64,000 nucleotides of DNA from JAICUF01 sp038250675 (GCA_038250675.1 JBBSCB010000005.1:71960-135959); one strand, 5' to 3'. Shown: positions 32,921-41,851, counted from the first letter of the stretch. The notes: generated from the letters alone by a model not told the origin. Numbers and translations: made by a program.

Positions 32921-35417
32921 CCGCGCCGTGGCACTCGACCGCTGGGAGCTCGCGCGGGTCGACCCGGAGCGCGCGAGCCGCCCCGAGGAGCTGGCCGAGC
33001 TGAGCGTGGAGTGGCTGCCCGCCACGGTGCCGGGCACCGCCGCCGGTGCCCTGGCCGATGCGGGACGCTGGACGCTCGACGACGACGTCGATTTCGACGC
33101 GCACGACTGGTGGTACCGCTGCCGTTTCGAGACCGAGACCACGCCGGGCGAGGAGCGCATCCTCCGCTTCGGCGGCCTGGCCACCATTGCCGACGTCTGG
33201 CTCAACGGCACACTGATCCTGCATTCGTCCAACATGTTCCTGGCGCACGAATGCGAGGTCAGTGCACTCCTCCGCGACCGGAACGAGCTCCTCATCCGCT
33301 GCCGCGCGCTCAGGACCGTGCTGGCCATCAGGCGGCCGCGGGGCCGATGGCGCACTCGGCTGGTGGAGTCGCAGCAGCTTCGCTGGATCCGCACCACGCT
33401 GCTGGGCCGCATGCCCGGCTGGTCTCCGCCCGCGGCGCCCGTGGGGCCGTGGCGCCCGGTGACGCTGGCCGGTGCCTCCCCGATCACGCTTGGGCGCACC
33501 GATCTCTCCGCGCGCGTGAACGGTACCACCGGGATCGTGGCGCTCTCGCTGGCGGTGAGATCCTCGGCGCCGATCGAGCGGGCGGAGCTGCTGGTGGGAG
33601 CGCTGCGCGCGCCGCTCGAGCTGGCGCGAACGGGCCAGGACGTCTCGCTCGAGGGAACGCTGTCCGTGCCGGATGCCGCGCTCTGGTGGCCGCATACCCA
33701 CGGCGCGCAGCCCAGGTATCCGGTGCGCGTGGTGCTGCATGGCGCCGCGGGACCGATGACGCGCGAGTGCGGCAGCGTGGGGTTCAGAACCGTCGAGCTC
33801 GACTCGGCCGACGGTGCGTTCGCCATCCGCGTCAATGGCGTGCCGGTCTTCTGCCGCGGGGCCTGCTGGACGCCGCTCGACGTGGTGCGGTTCACGCCGT
33901 CGGCGGAGGACTATCGCGCGGCGCTCGAGCTGGCACGCGATGCAGGGATGAACATGATCCGCCTCGGCGGCACGATGGTCTACGAGGACGATGCGTTCTA
34001 CGAGCTTTGCGACGAGCTCGGCATCCTGGTCTGGCAGGACTTCATGTTCGCCAACATGGACTATCCCGCCCTGGACGATGCCTTCGCCACCAGCATCCGC
34101 GAGGAAGCCACGCAGCTGCTCCGCCGCCTGCAGGGCCGGCCATGTCTGGCCGTGCTCTGCGGCGGCAGTGAAGTGGAGCAGCAGGCCGCGATGCTGGGTC
34201 TTCCGCCCACAAGCTGGAGCGGGCCGCTGTTTCAGGAGACGCTGCCCGCGCTCTCTGCGGAGCATGCGCCGGGCGTGCCGTGGTGGCCGTCGAGCCCGAG
34301 CGGCGGCACGGTGCCATTTCAGTCGAACGCGGGCGCCGCGCACTACTACGGTGTGGGCGCCTATCTCCGGCCGCTGGAAGATGCGCGGCGCGCGGACGTG
34401 CGCTTTGCGTCCGAGTGCCTCGCGTTCTCCAACGTGCCCGAGCCGCGCACCCTGGACGAGCTGCTCAGCTGGGGCCAGGCCCCGACACATCATCCGCGCT
34501 GGAAGCGCCGGGTGCCGCGTGACGCCGGCGCGAGTTGGGACTTCGAGGACGTGCGCGACCACTACCTGGCATTGCTCTTCAGGGTGGATCCGCGTCAGGC
34601 CCGCCACACGGACATGGAGCGCTACCTGGCGCTGAGCCGGGTCGTCACCGGTGAGGTGATGGCCGCCACCTTTGCCGAATGGCGACGCGCGCGCTCCACC
34701 TGCCGCGGTGCGCTGGTCTTCCTCTTCAACGATCTCTGGCCGGGCGCGGGCTGGGGTGTGGTGGATTCAGAGGGGCGGCCGAAGGCGGCCTACTGGTATT
34801 TGAAGCGCGCGCTGCAGCCGGTGGCGCTCCTGGCCACCGACGAAGGGGTGAACGGCCTGGCGCTCCATCTGGTGAACGACGGCGCCGCGCCCATCGACGC
34901 CGAGCTCCGCCTGGAGCTGTTCCGGAGCGGCGAGACGCCGGTGGGTGCGGGCGGCCGCGCGGTGATCGTGCCGGCGCGGAGCGCGGTCGAGATTCACGCC
35001 GATGCGCTGCTCGAAGGGTTTCGCGATCTCACCTACGCCTATCGGTTCGGCCCGCCGGGTCACGATCTCGTCGTGGCCACGTTGCTGGACCGGGCGAGCG
35101 GTGCCAGGCTGGGGCAGGCATTCACCTTTCCGGTGGGGTTGCCGGCAGCGGTCGAGGGGGAGATCGGCCTCACGGCCGAGCTCTCGAGGGACGAGCGCGG
35201 GTGGACCATGATGGTGCGAAGCCGGCGATTCGCGCAGTCGGTGTGGGTGGACATTCCGGGGTGGGTGCCTGATGACAACTATTTCCACGTCGCGCCCGGC
35301 GGATCGCGAATGATCCGTCTTCAGGGTGACGCGAGCGCCGTCACGCCGGGCGGCTCGGTGACCGCGCTCAACTCCGCGGTGCGCGCCACGGCCGCGATCG
35401 CGAGCAGAGTACCATGA
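32910..35417 (+). CDS. Glycoside hydrolase family 2-like protein (beta-mannosidase type)
   Basis: An 835-residue cytoplasmic protein (no signal peptide). It shows a GH2 sugar-binding domain (residues about 1-190), an immunoglobulin-like domain, a TIM barrel (from about 300) and C-terminal beta-sandwiches. Near-matches to the mannosidase-clade sites are kept: the acid/base Glu in CGGSEVEQQ (about residue 420) and the nucleophile Glu in RFASECLAF (about residue 500). It could hydrolyse or, as in some biosynthetic clusters, process a glycosylated intermediate. Its start lies inside DUF1839 and its stop overlaps the next gene (ATGA), so it belongs to the same unit as the carrier-protein genes. 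Confidence 0.85.
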   Translation: MMTDRAVALDRWELARVDPERASRPEELAELSVEWLPATVPGTAAGALADAGRWTLDDDVDFDAHDWWYRCRFETETTPGEERILRFGGLATIADVWLNGTLILHSSNMFLAHECEVSALLRDRNELLIRCRALRTVLAIRRPRGRWRTRLVESQQLRWIRTTLLGRMPGWSPPAAPVGPWRPVTLAGASPITLGRTDLSARVNGTTGIVALSLAVRSSAPIERAELLVGALRAPLELARTGQDVSLEGTLSVPDAALWWPHTHGAQPRYPVRVVLHGAAGPMTRECGSVGFRTVELDSADGAFAIRVNGVPVFCRGACWTPLDVVRFTPSAEDYRAALELARDAGMNMIRLGGTMVYEDDAFYELCDELGILVWQDFMFANMDYPALDDAFATSIREEATQLLRRLQGRPCLAVLCGGSEVEQQAAMLGLPPTSWSGPLFQETLPALSAEHAPGVPWWPSSPSGGTVPFQSNAGAAHYYGVGAYLRPLEDARRADVRFASECLAFSNVPEPRTLDELLSWGQAPTHHPRWKRRVPRDAGASWDFEDVRDHYLALLFRVDPRQARHTDMERYLALSRVVTGEVMAATFAEWRRARSTCRGALVFLFNDLWPGAGWGVVDSEGRPKAAYWYLKRALQPVALLATDEGVNGLALHLVNDGAAPIDAELRLELFRSGETPVGAGGRAVIVPARSAVEIHADALLEGFRDLTYAYRFGPPGHDLVVATLLDRASGARLGQAFTFPVGLPAAVEGEIGLTAELSRDERGWTMMVRSRRFAQSVWVDIPGWVPDDNYFHVAPGGSRMIRLQGDASAVTPGGSVTALNSAVRATAAIASRVP

Positions 35418-37171
35418 AGGCCGCCGCGCACTACTTCGGCGGGACCCGCGCGCCGGCGTTCGGGTGGATTCACCAGCCCGAAGGTCTCGGGCGCGATACC
35501 GGAGTGGTGCTCTGTCCGCCGCTCGGCTACGAGTACATCTGCTCTCACCGGACGTATCGCGTGCTGGCCGAGCGGCTGGCGGCGGCCGGTTTTTCCGTGC
35601 TCCGGTTTGACTACCGGAGCACCGGCGATTCGGCCGGCGCCGACGCGGATGCGACGGTGGGCGGCTGGCTGGAAGACATCCGGTCCGCCATCGGTGAGCT
35701 GCGGGACGCCGCTGGTGTGCACCGTATCGTGCTGGCGGGACTTCGGATCGGCGCCACGCTCGCGGCCTGCGAGGCGGCGGACAGCGGCGGCGTGGACGGG
35801 CTGGTGCTCTGGTCGCCCTGCGCGTCGGGCCGCGCGTTCACGCGCGAGATGCAGATGCTCGGCGGCACCGCCGACGGGCGCGTGGCCGACGGGCGCGTGG
35901 CAGACGGGCGCGTGGCAGACGGGCGCGTGGCAGACGGCGCTGAGCCCACCATCGAGGCAGCCGGCTTCGTCTACGGGTGCGAGCTCGTGCGCGATCTGCA
36001 CTCGCTCGACCTGGTGCGGCTGGACTCCCTTCCCGCCGACGACGTCCTCCTCATCTCGCCCGACGATGGCGCGCCGGCGTCCGCGGTGGAAACTCGGCTT
36101 CGTGCGCTGGGCGCGCATGTAACCGGCTGGCAGCCGGCTGGCACCCGCCAGCTGGTCGGGAGCTTTTCCTATGATGTGAAAGTGCCGCTCGAGATCGTGG
36201 AGGGCATCCGCGATTGGCTCAAGTCACGTTTCCCCATCATGCCGAACCTGGCGCCTCTGTCCGATGTGCCACTGACACGTGCGGTGGCCGATATCTCCCC
36301 GGGTGTTCGCGAGACCGCGTTGCGATTCGGGCAGCAGCGTCTCTTCGGCATCCTGAGCGAGCCGGCGGATGACGGCGTGAAGCCGCGCGACACGGCCGTC
36401 CTGATTCTCAATACCGGCGTGGATCATCGCGTCGGCATCAGCCGGATGTCGGTGGTGGCGGCGCGGCGCTGGGCGGCGTGCGGATACCGGGTGCTTCGCA
36501 TCGATCTGGCAGGAATCGGAGACAGCCCGTCACGGGATGCTCGGGACGATCTCAACCCGTACGCGGACGCCGCCCTGCACGACGTGCGTGAGGCCGCGGC
36601 CTTTCTTCGGGAGCGTTCGGCGGCTCTGCTGGTCACCGGTGTCTGCTCAGGTGCCTACACCGCCCTTCGATGCGTGCTCCAGGGTGTGCCCGTCACCGGT
36701 GTGTGCGCCGTCAATCCGCAGCTCTATTGGCGGACGGGGGATTCCGTCGTGTCCTTCCTGGGGGATCTGGCTCAACTCCGCGAGGAGAGACGAGTGGCGC
36801 AGTCGGCCCGATCGCTCGCCAAGTGGAAGGGGGTGTTCAACGGCAAGGTGAGCGCCGCCGGCCTCTGGCGCATCGCCCGGTGCCGCCTCGGCGGGTTGCT
36901 GTTCGGGAGCGAAACCAGCCGACGATCCCGCCAAACGCGGGCAGACCTCAGGGTCCTGGCCGAATCGGACGCGCGCAGTCTCCTCGTCTTCGGTTCCCTC
37001 GACCCGGGCTTGGGCTACGCACGCGAATGTTTGCCGCGGAATGTCGACCGGGAAAGCACGCTGCTATCGATGGTGGAGATTCCGGGGGCCGACCATTCCT
37101 TCAGCGCGGGCCCGAGTCGTGGCCGGCTGCTCGACGTGCTCACCACCCATCTGACGACCACATACCCGTAG
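35414..37171 (+). CDS. Two-domain alpha/beta hydrolase, exosortase-A-associated type, copy 1
   Basis: A 585-residue protein with two alpha/beta-hydrolase domains. Domain 1 (about 1-275) has GLRIG at the nucleophile elbow (Arg111 instead of Ser), as in hydrolase 2 of exosortase A systems (from memory). Domain 2 (about 300-585) has GVCSGA with Cys411 at the nucleophile position, Asp in FGSLDPGLGY and His in GADHSF, a complete Cys-Asp-His triad. A thioesterase-like release of a carrier-bound product would fit the cluster (inference). A 15-base unit is repeated four times in domain 1. The gene overlaps the GH2 gene by ATGA. Confidence 0.82.
   Translation: MKAAAHYFGGTRAPAFGWIHQPEGLGRDTGVVLCPPLGYEYICSHRTYRVLAERLAAAGFSVLRFDYRSTGDSAGADADATVGGWLEDIRSAIGELRDAAGVHRIVLAGLRIGATLAACEAADSGGVDGLVLWSPCASGRAFTREMQMLGGTADGRVADGRVADGRVADGRVADGAEPTIEAAGFVYGCELVRDLHSLDLVRLDSLPADDVLLISPDDGAPASAVETRLRALGAHVTGWQPAGTRQLVGSFSYDVKVPLEIVEGIRDWLKSRFPIMPNLAPLSDVPLTRAVADISPGVRETALRFGQQRLFGILSEPADDGVKPRDTAVLILNTGVDHRVGISRMSVVAARRWAACGYRVLRIDLAGIGDSPSRDARDDLNPYADAALHDVREAAAFLRERSAALLVTGVCSGAYTALRCVLQGVPVTGVCAVNPQLYWRTGDSVVSFLGDLAQLREERRVAQSARSLAKWKGVFNGKVSAAGLWRIARCRLGGLLFGSETSRRSRQTRADLRVLAESDARSLLVFGSLDPGLGYARECLPRNVDRESTLLSMVEIPGADHSFSAGPSRGRLLDVLTTHLTTTYP
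35873..35932 (+). repeat. Four 15-bp tandem repeats inside the copy 1 hydrolase gene
   Basis: The unit GACGGGCGCGTGGCM occurs four times in frame (35873, 35888, 35903, 35918) and encodes DGRVA four times at about residues 154-173, in a loop where copy 2 has an unrelated short sequence. The near-identity of the units points to recent slippage; copy number may vary between strains. Confidence 0.9.
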
Positions 37172-37333
37172 CTGCCAGTTGCTCTCGGAACTCATAGGCG
37201 ACACTTTTCGCGCACTCTCACCGCGGGAATGCATGTCCATCGGGTTTGCCGCGTCTGACATGGAACGGCATGGAGACGTGATTGCGACGAGCCGTATCCT
37301 CGTCGTTGTGGTTCGCTCGCCTTTCCCTGCCAA

Positions 37334-39037
37334 ATGACGGCGTCCCCGCACTATTTCCGTGTTCGGCAGACGCCGCTCTTCGGCTGGATCCATCCTGCTG
37401 AAGGACCGTCGCGCGACACAGGCGCAATCCTCTGTCCGCCGTTGGGCCACGAACATTTGTGCTCGCATCGCGCCTATCGTGTGCTGGCAGAGCACCTCGC
37501 CGCGGCTGGGTTTACGGTACTACGGTTCGACTACCGCGGTACGGGCGACTCCGCCGGCGACGATGCCACGGAGTCAGTATCGGACTGGTTGGACGACATC
37601 CGCTCGGCCATCGAAGAAGTAAGGCGGATCGCCGGTGTTCGGCGCATTGCGCTCGCAGGGCTGCGCGTTGGAGGTACGCTCGCGGCATATGAGGCAGCAG
37701 CCCGCGGCGGTGTTGAGGCGCTGGTGCTGTGGGCGCCCTGCGCGTCGGGCCGCGCTTTTGCGCGCGAGATGCATCTGCTCGGAGTACGGCCAGACGACCC
37801 AACGTCGGCTAGCAGCGGCGACTCAATCGAAGCCGGAGGGTTCGTCTATTCTGGTAACATCGTGCGGGGGCTTCGCGAACTTGATCTCTCGCAGTTGAGT
37901 TCATTGCCGGCGCAGCACGTCTTTCTCGTTCGAGCGGACCATCCCGGCCCGACGGCGGCGGTCCAGCGCCGGCTTCGTGAACTCGGCGGAAACGTGACCG
38001 AGCAGCAGGCCGCGGGCACGTTGGAGCTGACCCAGAGCGCGTCGTTCGACGCTCAAGTGCCGATGCAGATCGTTCACGGCATCTGCGGATGGTTGGCGAG
38101 TCGATTTGCGATTCTCGACCACGAGCCGGAGCCGAAGTCGGGTGACCTGATCCGACTCTCCAGCTGCGATTCCGGTGCTGATCTCGGGACTGGCGTGCGT
38201 GAAACCGCATTGCGCTTCGGCAGGAAGAAAGTCTTCGCGATTCTTGCGGAGCCTATCGCGAATCCTAACGGGGTCGCGGTCGCAATTCTTAATACCGGGG
38301 TAGCATATCGAATTGGGCTGGGTCGCATTTCGGTCACACTCGCCCGCCGTTGGGCCAGGTGCGGGTTCCGGGTCCTCCGCATGGACCTCTCCGGCATCGG
38401 GGATAGTCTGGGTCACACCACCAAGCCGGATCCATACGCCGGCAGTGCACTCGATGACCTCCGCGAGGCGCTGGCCCTCTTGCAAGAGACCTCGCCGAGG
38501 GTTGTGGTGATGGGAACATGCTCTGGCGCGTATCTGGCGATTCACTGCGTTCTGGCCGGGTTACCTGTGGCTGGCGTGTTTGCAGTGAACCCGCAGCTCT
38601 ATTGGCGCCCCGGCGATCCGATCTTGGCATTCATCGGAGGACCTAGGCGCCTGGAGGAGGTGGGCCGGCTGGGGCGAGCAATGTTTTCGCCGCACAAATG
38701 GGTCAGATTGGTGAAGCGGCGATCGGGTATCATTCCGTTTCTGCGGCACCGCCTCCGCAGTGTGATTTCTGATCGTGAGACCGTGCGGCGCGCGAGGGAG
38801 ACGATGGCAAATCTGATCGCGCTGTCCCATTCCGGCTCGTACGGACTGCTGATATTTGGTGCGGAGGATCCGGGGCTGGCGTACCTTCGAAGCTATCTGC
38901 CGCCGGATTTCACCGACCGCCTTGCGCCTCTCGCGCTCGTTGAGATTCCGGATGCGGATCATACGTTCAGTCGCCGCCAGGACCGTGACCGGTTGTCCGA
39001 GGCCCTCACCAACCACCTGACGACCACGTATAGCTGA
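37334..39037 (+). CDS. Two-domain alpha/beta hydrolase, copy 2
   Basis: A 567-residue paralogue of the preceding protein along its whole length, with the same elbows: GLRVG (Arg111) in domain 1 and GTCSGA (Cys396) in domain 2, plus FGAEDPGLAY and DADHTF for Asp and His. Similarity continues about 35 bases past both stop codons (CTCATAGGCGACA.. against CGTGACGGCGACA..), so the unit was duplicated in tandem. Copy 2 looks lower in GC and has less biased third positions than copy 1. It is separated from copy 1 by 160 bases, so it may have its own promoter. Confidence 0.82.
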   Translation: MTASPHYFRVRQTPLFGWIHPAEGPSRDTGAILCPPLGHEHLCSHRAYRVLAEHLAAAGFTVLRFDYRGTGDSAGDDATESVSDWLDDIRSAIEEVRRIAGVRRIALAGLRVGGTLAAYEAAARGGVEALVLWAPCASGRAFAREMHLLGVRPDDPTSASSGDSIEAGGFVYSGNIVRGLRELDLSQLSSLPAQHVFLVRADHPGPTAAVQRRLRELGGNVTEQQAAGTLELTQSASFDAQVPMQIVHGICGWLASRFAILDHEPEPKSGDLIRLSSCDSGADLGTGVRETALRFGRKKVFAILAEPIANPNGVAVAILNTGVAYRIGLGRISVTLARRWARCGFRVLRMDLSGIGDSLGHTTKPDPYAGSALDDLREALALLQETSPRVVVMGTCSGAYLAIHCVLAGLPVAGVFAVNPQLYWRPGDPILAFIGGPRRLEEVGRLGRAMFSPHKWVRLVKRRSGIIPFLRHRLRSVISDRETVRRARETMANLIALSHSGSYGLLIFGAEDPGLAYLRSYLPPDFTDRLAPLALVEIPDADHTFSRRQDRDRLSEALTNHLTTTYS

Positions 39038-39099
39038 CGCCGGTTTCTCCCGGCCCGTGACGGCGACATTTCTCCCGTACTAATTACCAGCGGGGAGAC

Positions 39100-39201
39100 A
39101 TGTCCAACGAGCTTGCCACCTTCGGCGCCGGGTGTTTCTGGGGTGTCGAAGTCACGTTCCGTCAGACACCAGGTGTCATTGAGGCCGTTTCGGGCTACAG
39201 C
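39100..39201 (+). pseudogene. msrA: Truncated msrA (5' fragment)
   Basis: The first 34 codons read as the start of peptide-methionine (S)-S-oxide reductase: ATFGAGCFWGVEVTFRQ then GVIEAVSGYS, including the catalytic Cys. After SGYS (about 39201) all similarity stops and the frame runs into sequence belonging to the convergent hydrolase gene. There is a plausible Shine-Dalgarno (GGGGAG) before the ATG. It is thus a gene remnant, cut by deletion or rearrangement. A full-length msrA at 57.2-57.9 kb lacks this Cys. Confidence 0.8.
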
Positions 39202-39227
39202 CGTCAGGCCGCGGTACGGTTCGCGAA

Positions 39228-40439
39228 TCAACGGAGCCCCCTATTTCGTGCGCACCCCTCCAGGACCTCCCGCTCCGACAAGCGTCCGCCACGTAGTGGC
39301 GAGGCTCTGGTTGAGGAACCAGCTCGCCGTGGCTCGATTGCCCGTGTAGCTGTTCCAGTCGCAATGGCGAACGTGGTCAGGTTCCCGAGCCACCCGGACG
39401 TCTCGTCGATGGTAACGAGCGACCCGCCAGGGCTGGCGGGGAGGCGCTGATCGACGGCAACCGCCATCCAGGCGGTCGTCGCCGCGATATCGGCGGCGGT
39501 GCCGCCGTAGTGGCCTTCGCCCGGCTCGACCGCCATGGTCCACAAGGCACCCTGCGACCGGTTGGATGAGAATGTGGCCGTCGAGGCGCCATTGTTCACG
39601 ACATTATCCAACTCTCCCAAGAGGAGGTAGGCCGGCACGGCCAGTGCCGGACCGCTGAGCGTCTGAACGTTGGAAGGCTTGCGCAGGAACGCGCTGATGG
39701 TGCGTCCCGGATTGCGGGAGGCAAAGCCGGACGCCTCCGGGCCCCTACCACTGATGCCGAGTACCAGCACCGGTGCCTGGTTGAGCTCCGGAACCCCGCT
39801 CAGCCGGCCGGCCTCCGCGAGTGCCTGAAGCAGGGCCGCGTCGCTGCTGCCTCCATCGGGCATTCCGGAAATCGAACTCCCCAGCAGCGCGAGATGGCGT
39901 GAACTGGCCAGTGCGCGGAGGCCCGCGCCGAGCGTCTGATTCGCCGCCTCGACGTCCGGGGGGAGTTCGGGTGCCGTTTGTTTGCCGGTCGTGAAACCGC
40001 TGGCGATCGGCCCCCCGAGCGCGATGATTGCCCCAAGGAGTGTTGTGGACCCCTTCGGGATGAAGGCCCCGGAGGACCCGAACTCATAGACTTCCTGCAC
40101 CGACAGGCTGAAGTCCTGGGTGTTGCTGCCCTCGCGGAGCGTGGTGATCGACTCTGACGCCGCATATTCCGGGTTGGAGCACTGGATCGTCACGGTACCG
40201 AGGGACAAACCGGTCAGCTCGAACCGGCCGTTGCCATCGCTTGTCGCGACACGGTTGCCGACCGTGATCGTTGCTCCCTGGAGCGCCGCGGAGGTTTCGC
40301 TGCTCTGGACCACGCCGGAGAGTGAGGCATCGGTTCCGCCCCCGTCGGGTGCCGAGGGAGAACCACCGCCGCATGCAGACAGGCAGAGGGTTGCGAGCGC
40401 TGTGGTCCGGCGCAGCGGGCTGTGTGTCATGGTGAACAT
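39228..40439 (-). CDS. Lipoprotein with carboxypeptidase-like domain and alpha/beta-hydrolase domain; probable C-terminal frameshift
   Basis: About 400 residues: lipobox (LCLSACGGG), a CarboxypepD_reg beta-sandwich at about 38-110 (SGVVQSSETSAALQGATI, TSDGNGRFELTGL), and an alpha/beta-hydrolase-like domain with GISGRGPEA, LLGELDN and GEGHYGG giving a possible Ser-Asp-His triad. After FAIAT near 39370 the frame becomes basic and Arg-rich, while another frame carries on with DWNSYTGNRATASWFLNQ and ends at 39241, which looks like the true end. A one-base loss near 39370 would explain this. Start ATG 40439 has AAGGG upstream. Substrate unknown. Confidence 0.72.
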   Translation of the reverse strand: MFTMTHSPLRRTTALATLCLSACGGGSPSAPDGGGTDASLSGVVQSSETSAALQGATITVGNRVATSDGNGRFELTGLSLGTVTIQCSNPEYAASESITTLREGSNTQDFSLSVQEVYEFGSSGAFIPKGSTTLLGAIIALGGPIASGFTTGKQTAPELPPDVEAANQTLGAGLRALASSRHLALLGSSISGMPDGGSSDAALLQALAEAGRLSGVPELNQAPVLVLGISGRGPEASGFASRNPGRTISAFLRKPSNVQTLSGPALAVPAYLLLGELDNVVNNGASTATFSSNRSQGALWTMAVEPGEGHYGGTAADIAATTAWMAVAVDQRLPASPGGSLVTIDETSGWLGNLTTFAIATGTATRAIEPRRAGSSTRASPLRGGRLSEREVLEGCARNRGLR

Positions 40440-40570
40440 TGGTCACCCTTGTTGTCATGTCAGGTGAAGCGCGTGCTATCGGTGGCTGGGGGCGTGAAGC
40501 GTCAACGAATGTACCGCTGATCCGGAATCGCGGACGAGACGGTTTCCGGCCGCCGACTCGCCCGGAGCCG

Positions 40571-41851
40571 TCAGGGCAGACAGCTCGTCGGCGTGATCCG
40601 GTGGCCGCTGGAGTATGCCTCGACCGTCGTGATCTTCCCGTTGGTCCGGACGATGACGTCGTCCCCGTCCGCGTCGGTGGCGGTGGTCCGCCCCTCACCC
40701 GCGTCGTCCTGGTCGGTGCGGTAGATCCGGATCGCCGGATTGTGGACGCAGTAGCGCCGGAGCGTGCTGGAATCCGGCAGGAAGGTCCCGCCGAACGACT
40801 TCCGCCCCGATGACACGATCACGATCTGCGGGTCCACCGCCGCGATGAACGGCTCCGTACTCGAGCTCTCGCTCCCGTGATGGGCGATCTTGAGCACCGT
40901 CGAGCGGAGCGCGGCCGGCCCGGGCGACTCGAGCATCAACCGCTCGGCGTACTTGGGCTGGTCGGCCGGCCCATTGCGGTCCTTCCCCTCGGCGTCACCC
41001 ATGAACAGGATGCTCTGGGTGCCGTACTCGATGCGCATCACGATGGAGGCGTTGTTCTCCAGCGTGTTGCCGCTGCCCAGCCCGGCCGGCGTGCCGGAAT
41101 AGGCGTAGATGAACCGCACCGTGAGCTCGCTGCCCCAGTCGGGCGTGCCCAGGTTGGCGCGGCCGATGTGCTCGATGATGGGATGGCCGCCCGCCTGCTC
41201 CGCATCCACCAGCGCCCGGAACCGCGCCCACTTCACGCCGTCCTTGGGATAGCCCGAGTCGTAGAACTCCCGCACGTCGAAGTGGCGCAGGATCCCTTCG
41301 GCACCGGGATAGTGATCGTCGTGCGGGTGGGTGATGATCAGCGCGTCGATGACGGCGCCCTCGTAGGCCCCGGCGCGGAGATAGCGGAGGAAGGCGTTCC
41401 TGGCGTCGGAGGCGTCGGGGCCGCCGTCGATGACGATGTTGCGGCCCTCGTAGCGGCCGTTGCCGGGGACGTTGTCGTCGAAGGTGTGGATCCAGATGCC
41501 GTCGCCCTGCCCCACGTCAACCACGTGGATCTCGAGCCAGGCGTCGTCGCGATCGGTGACGGGCGCGGTGGCCGAGTCGGCGAGGTCGAGGAATTTCTTG
41601 GCGGCCCAGCCGGTGCGGGCGTCGGCGAGGCGGACCTGGCGCCAGTAGGGGGCGATGCCGATCCCGTCCACCACCGTGCCCGGCACCAGACAGGTGAGCG
41701 GTGTCGCGGTGGCATCGGGCCGGGGACGGATGTTGAGACAGGGCGTGGCGCCGTCGCGGACCACGAAGCGGGTGGGCGCCTGGGCCCGCGCCGGCACGGC
41801 GAGGAGGAGCCATGCGGCGAGGAGGGCGAGGGACCGCTGTGCGAGTCGCAT
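40571..41851 (-). CDS. Exported ComEC/Rec2-like metallo-beta-lactamase-fold protein with SH3-like domain
   Basis: A 426-residue protein with a signal peptide (ending PARAQ), a bacterial SH3-like domain (about 30-95, with CLNIRPRPDA and GWAAKKFLDL), and an MBL domain of the ComEC C-terminal type: VVDVGQGDGIWI, IIDGG-like VIDGGPDAS, THPHDDHYPGAEG, FMGDAEGKDR and LKIAHHGSESS. Stand-alone secreted members may be nucleases or phosphodiesterases; the metal ligands are complete. It probably works outside the cytoplasm on nucleic acid or another phosphodiester (inference). Confidence 0.88.
   Translation of the reverse strand: MRLAQRSLALLAAWLLLAVPARAQAPTRFVVRDGATPCLNIRPRPDATATPLTCLVPGTVVDGIGIAPYWRQVRLADARTGWAAKKFLDLADSATAPVTDRDDAWLEIHVVDVGQGDGIWIHTFDDNVPGNGRYEGRNIVIDGGPDASDARNAFLRYLRAGAYEGAVIDALIITHPHDDHYPGAEGILRHFDVREFYDSGYPKDGVKWARFRALVDAEQAGGHPIIEHIGRANLGTPDWGSELTVRFIYAYSGTPAGLGSGNTLENNASIVMRIEYGTQSILFMGDAEGKDRNGPADQPKYAERLMLESPGPAALRSTVLKIAHHGSESSSTEPFIAAVDPQIVIVSSGRKSFGGTFLPDSSTLRRYCVHNPAIRIYRTDQDDAGEGRTTATDADGDDVIVRTNGKITTVEAYSSGHRITPTSCLP

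Noticed and set aside
35414..39037. An exosortase A / PEP-CTERM system
   Set aside because: The two hydrolases resemble those associated with exosortase A, but no exosortase, PEP-CTERM protein or prenyl-sugar glycosyltransferase is in the window.
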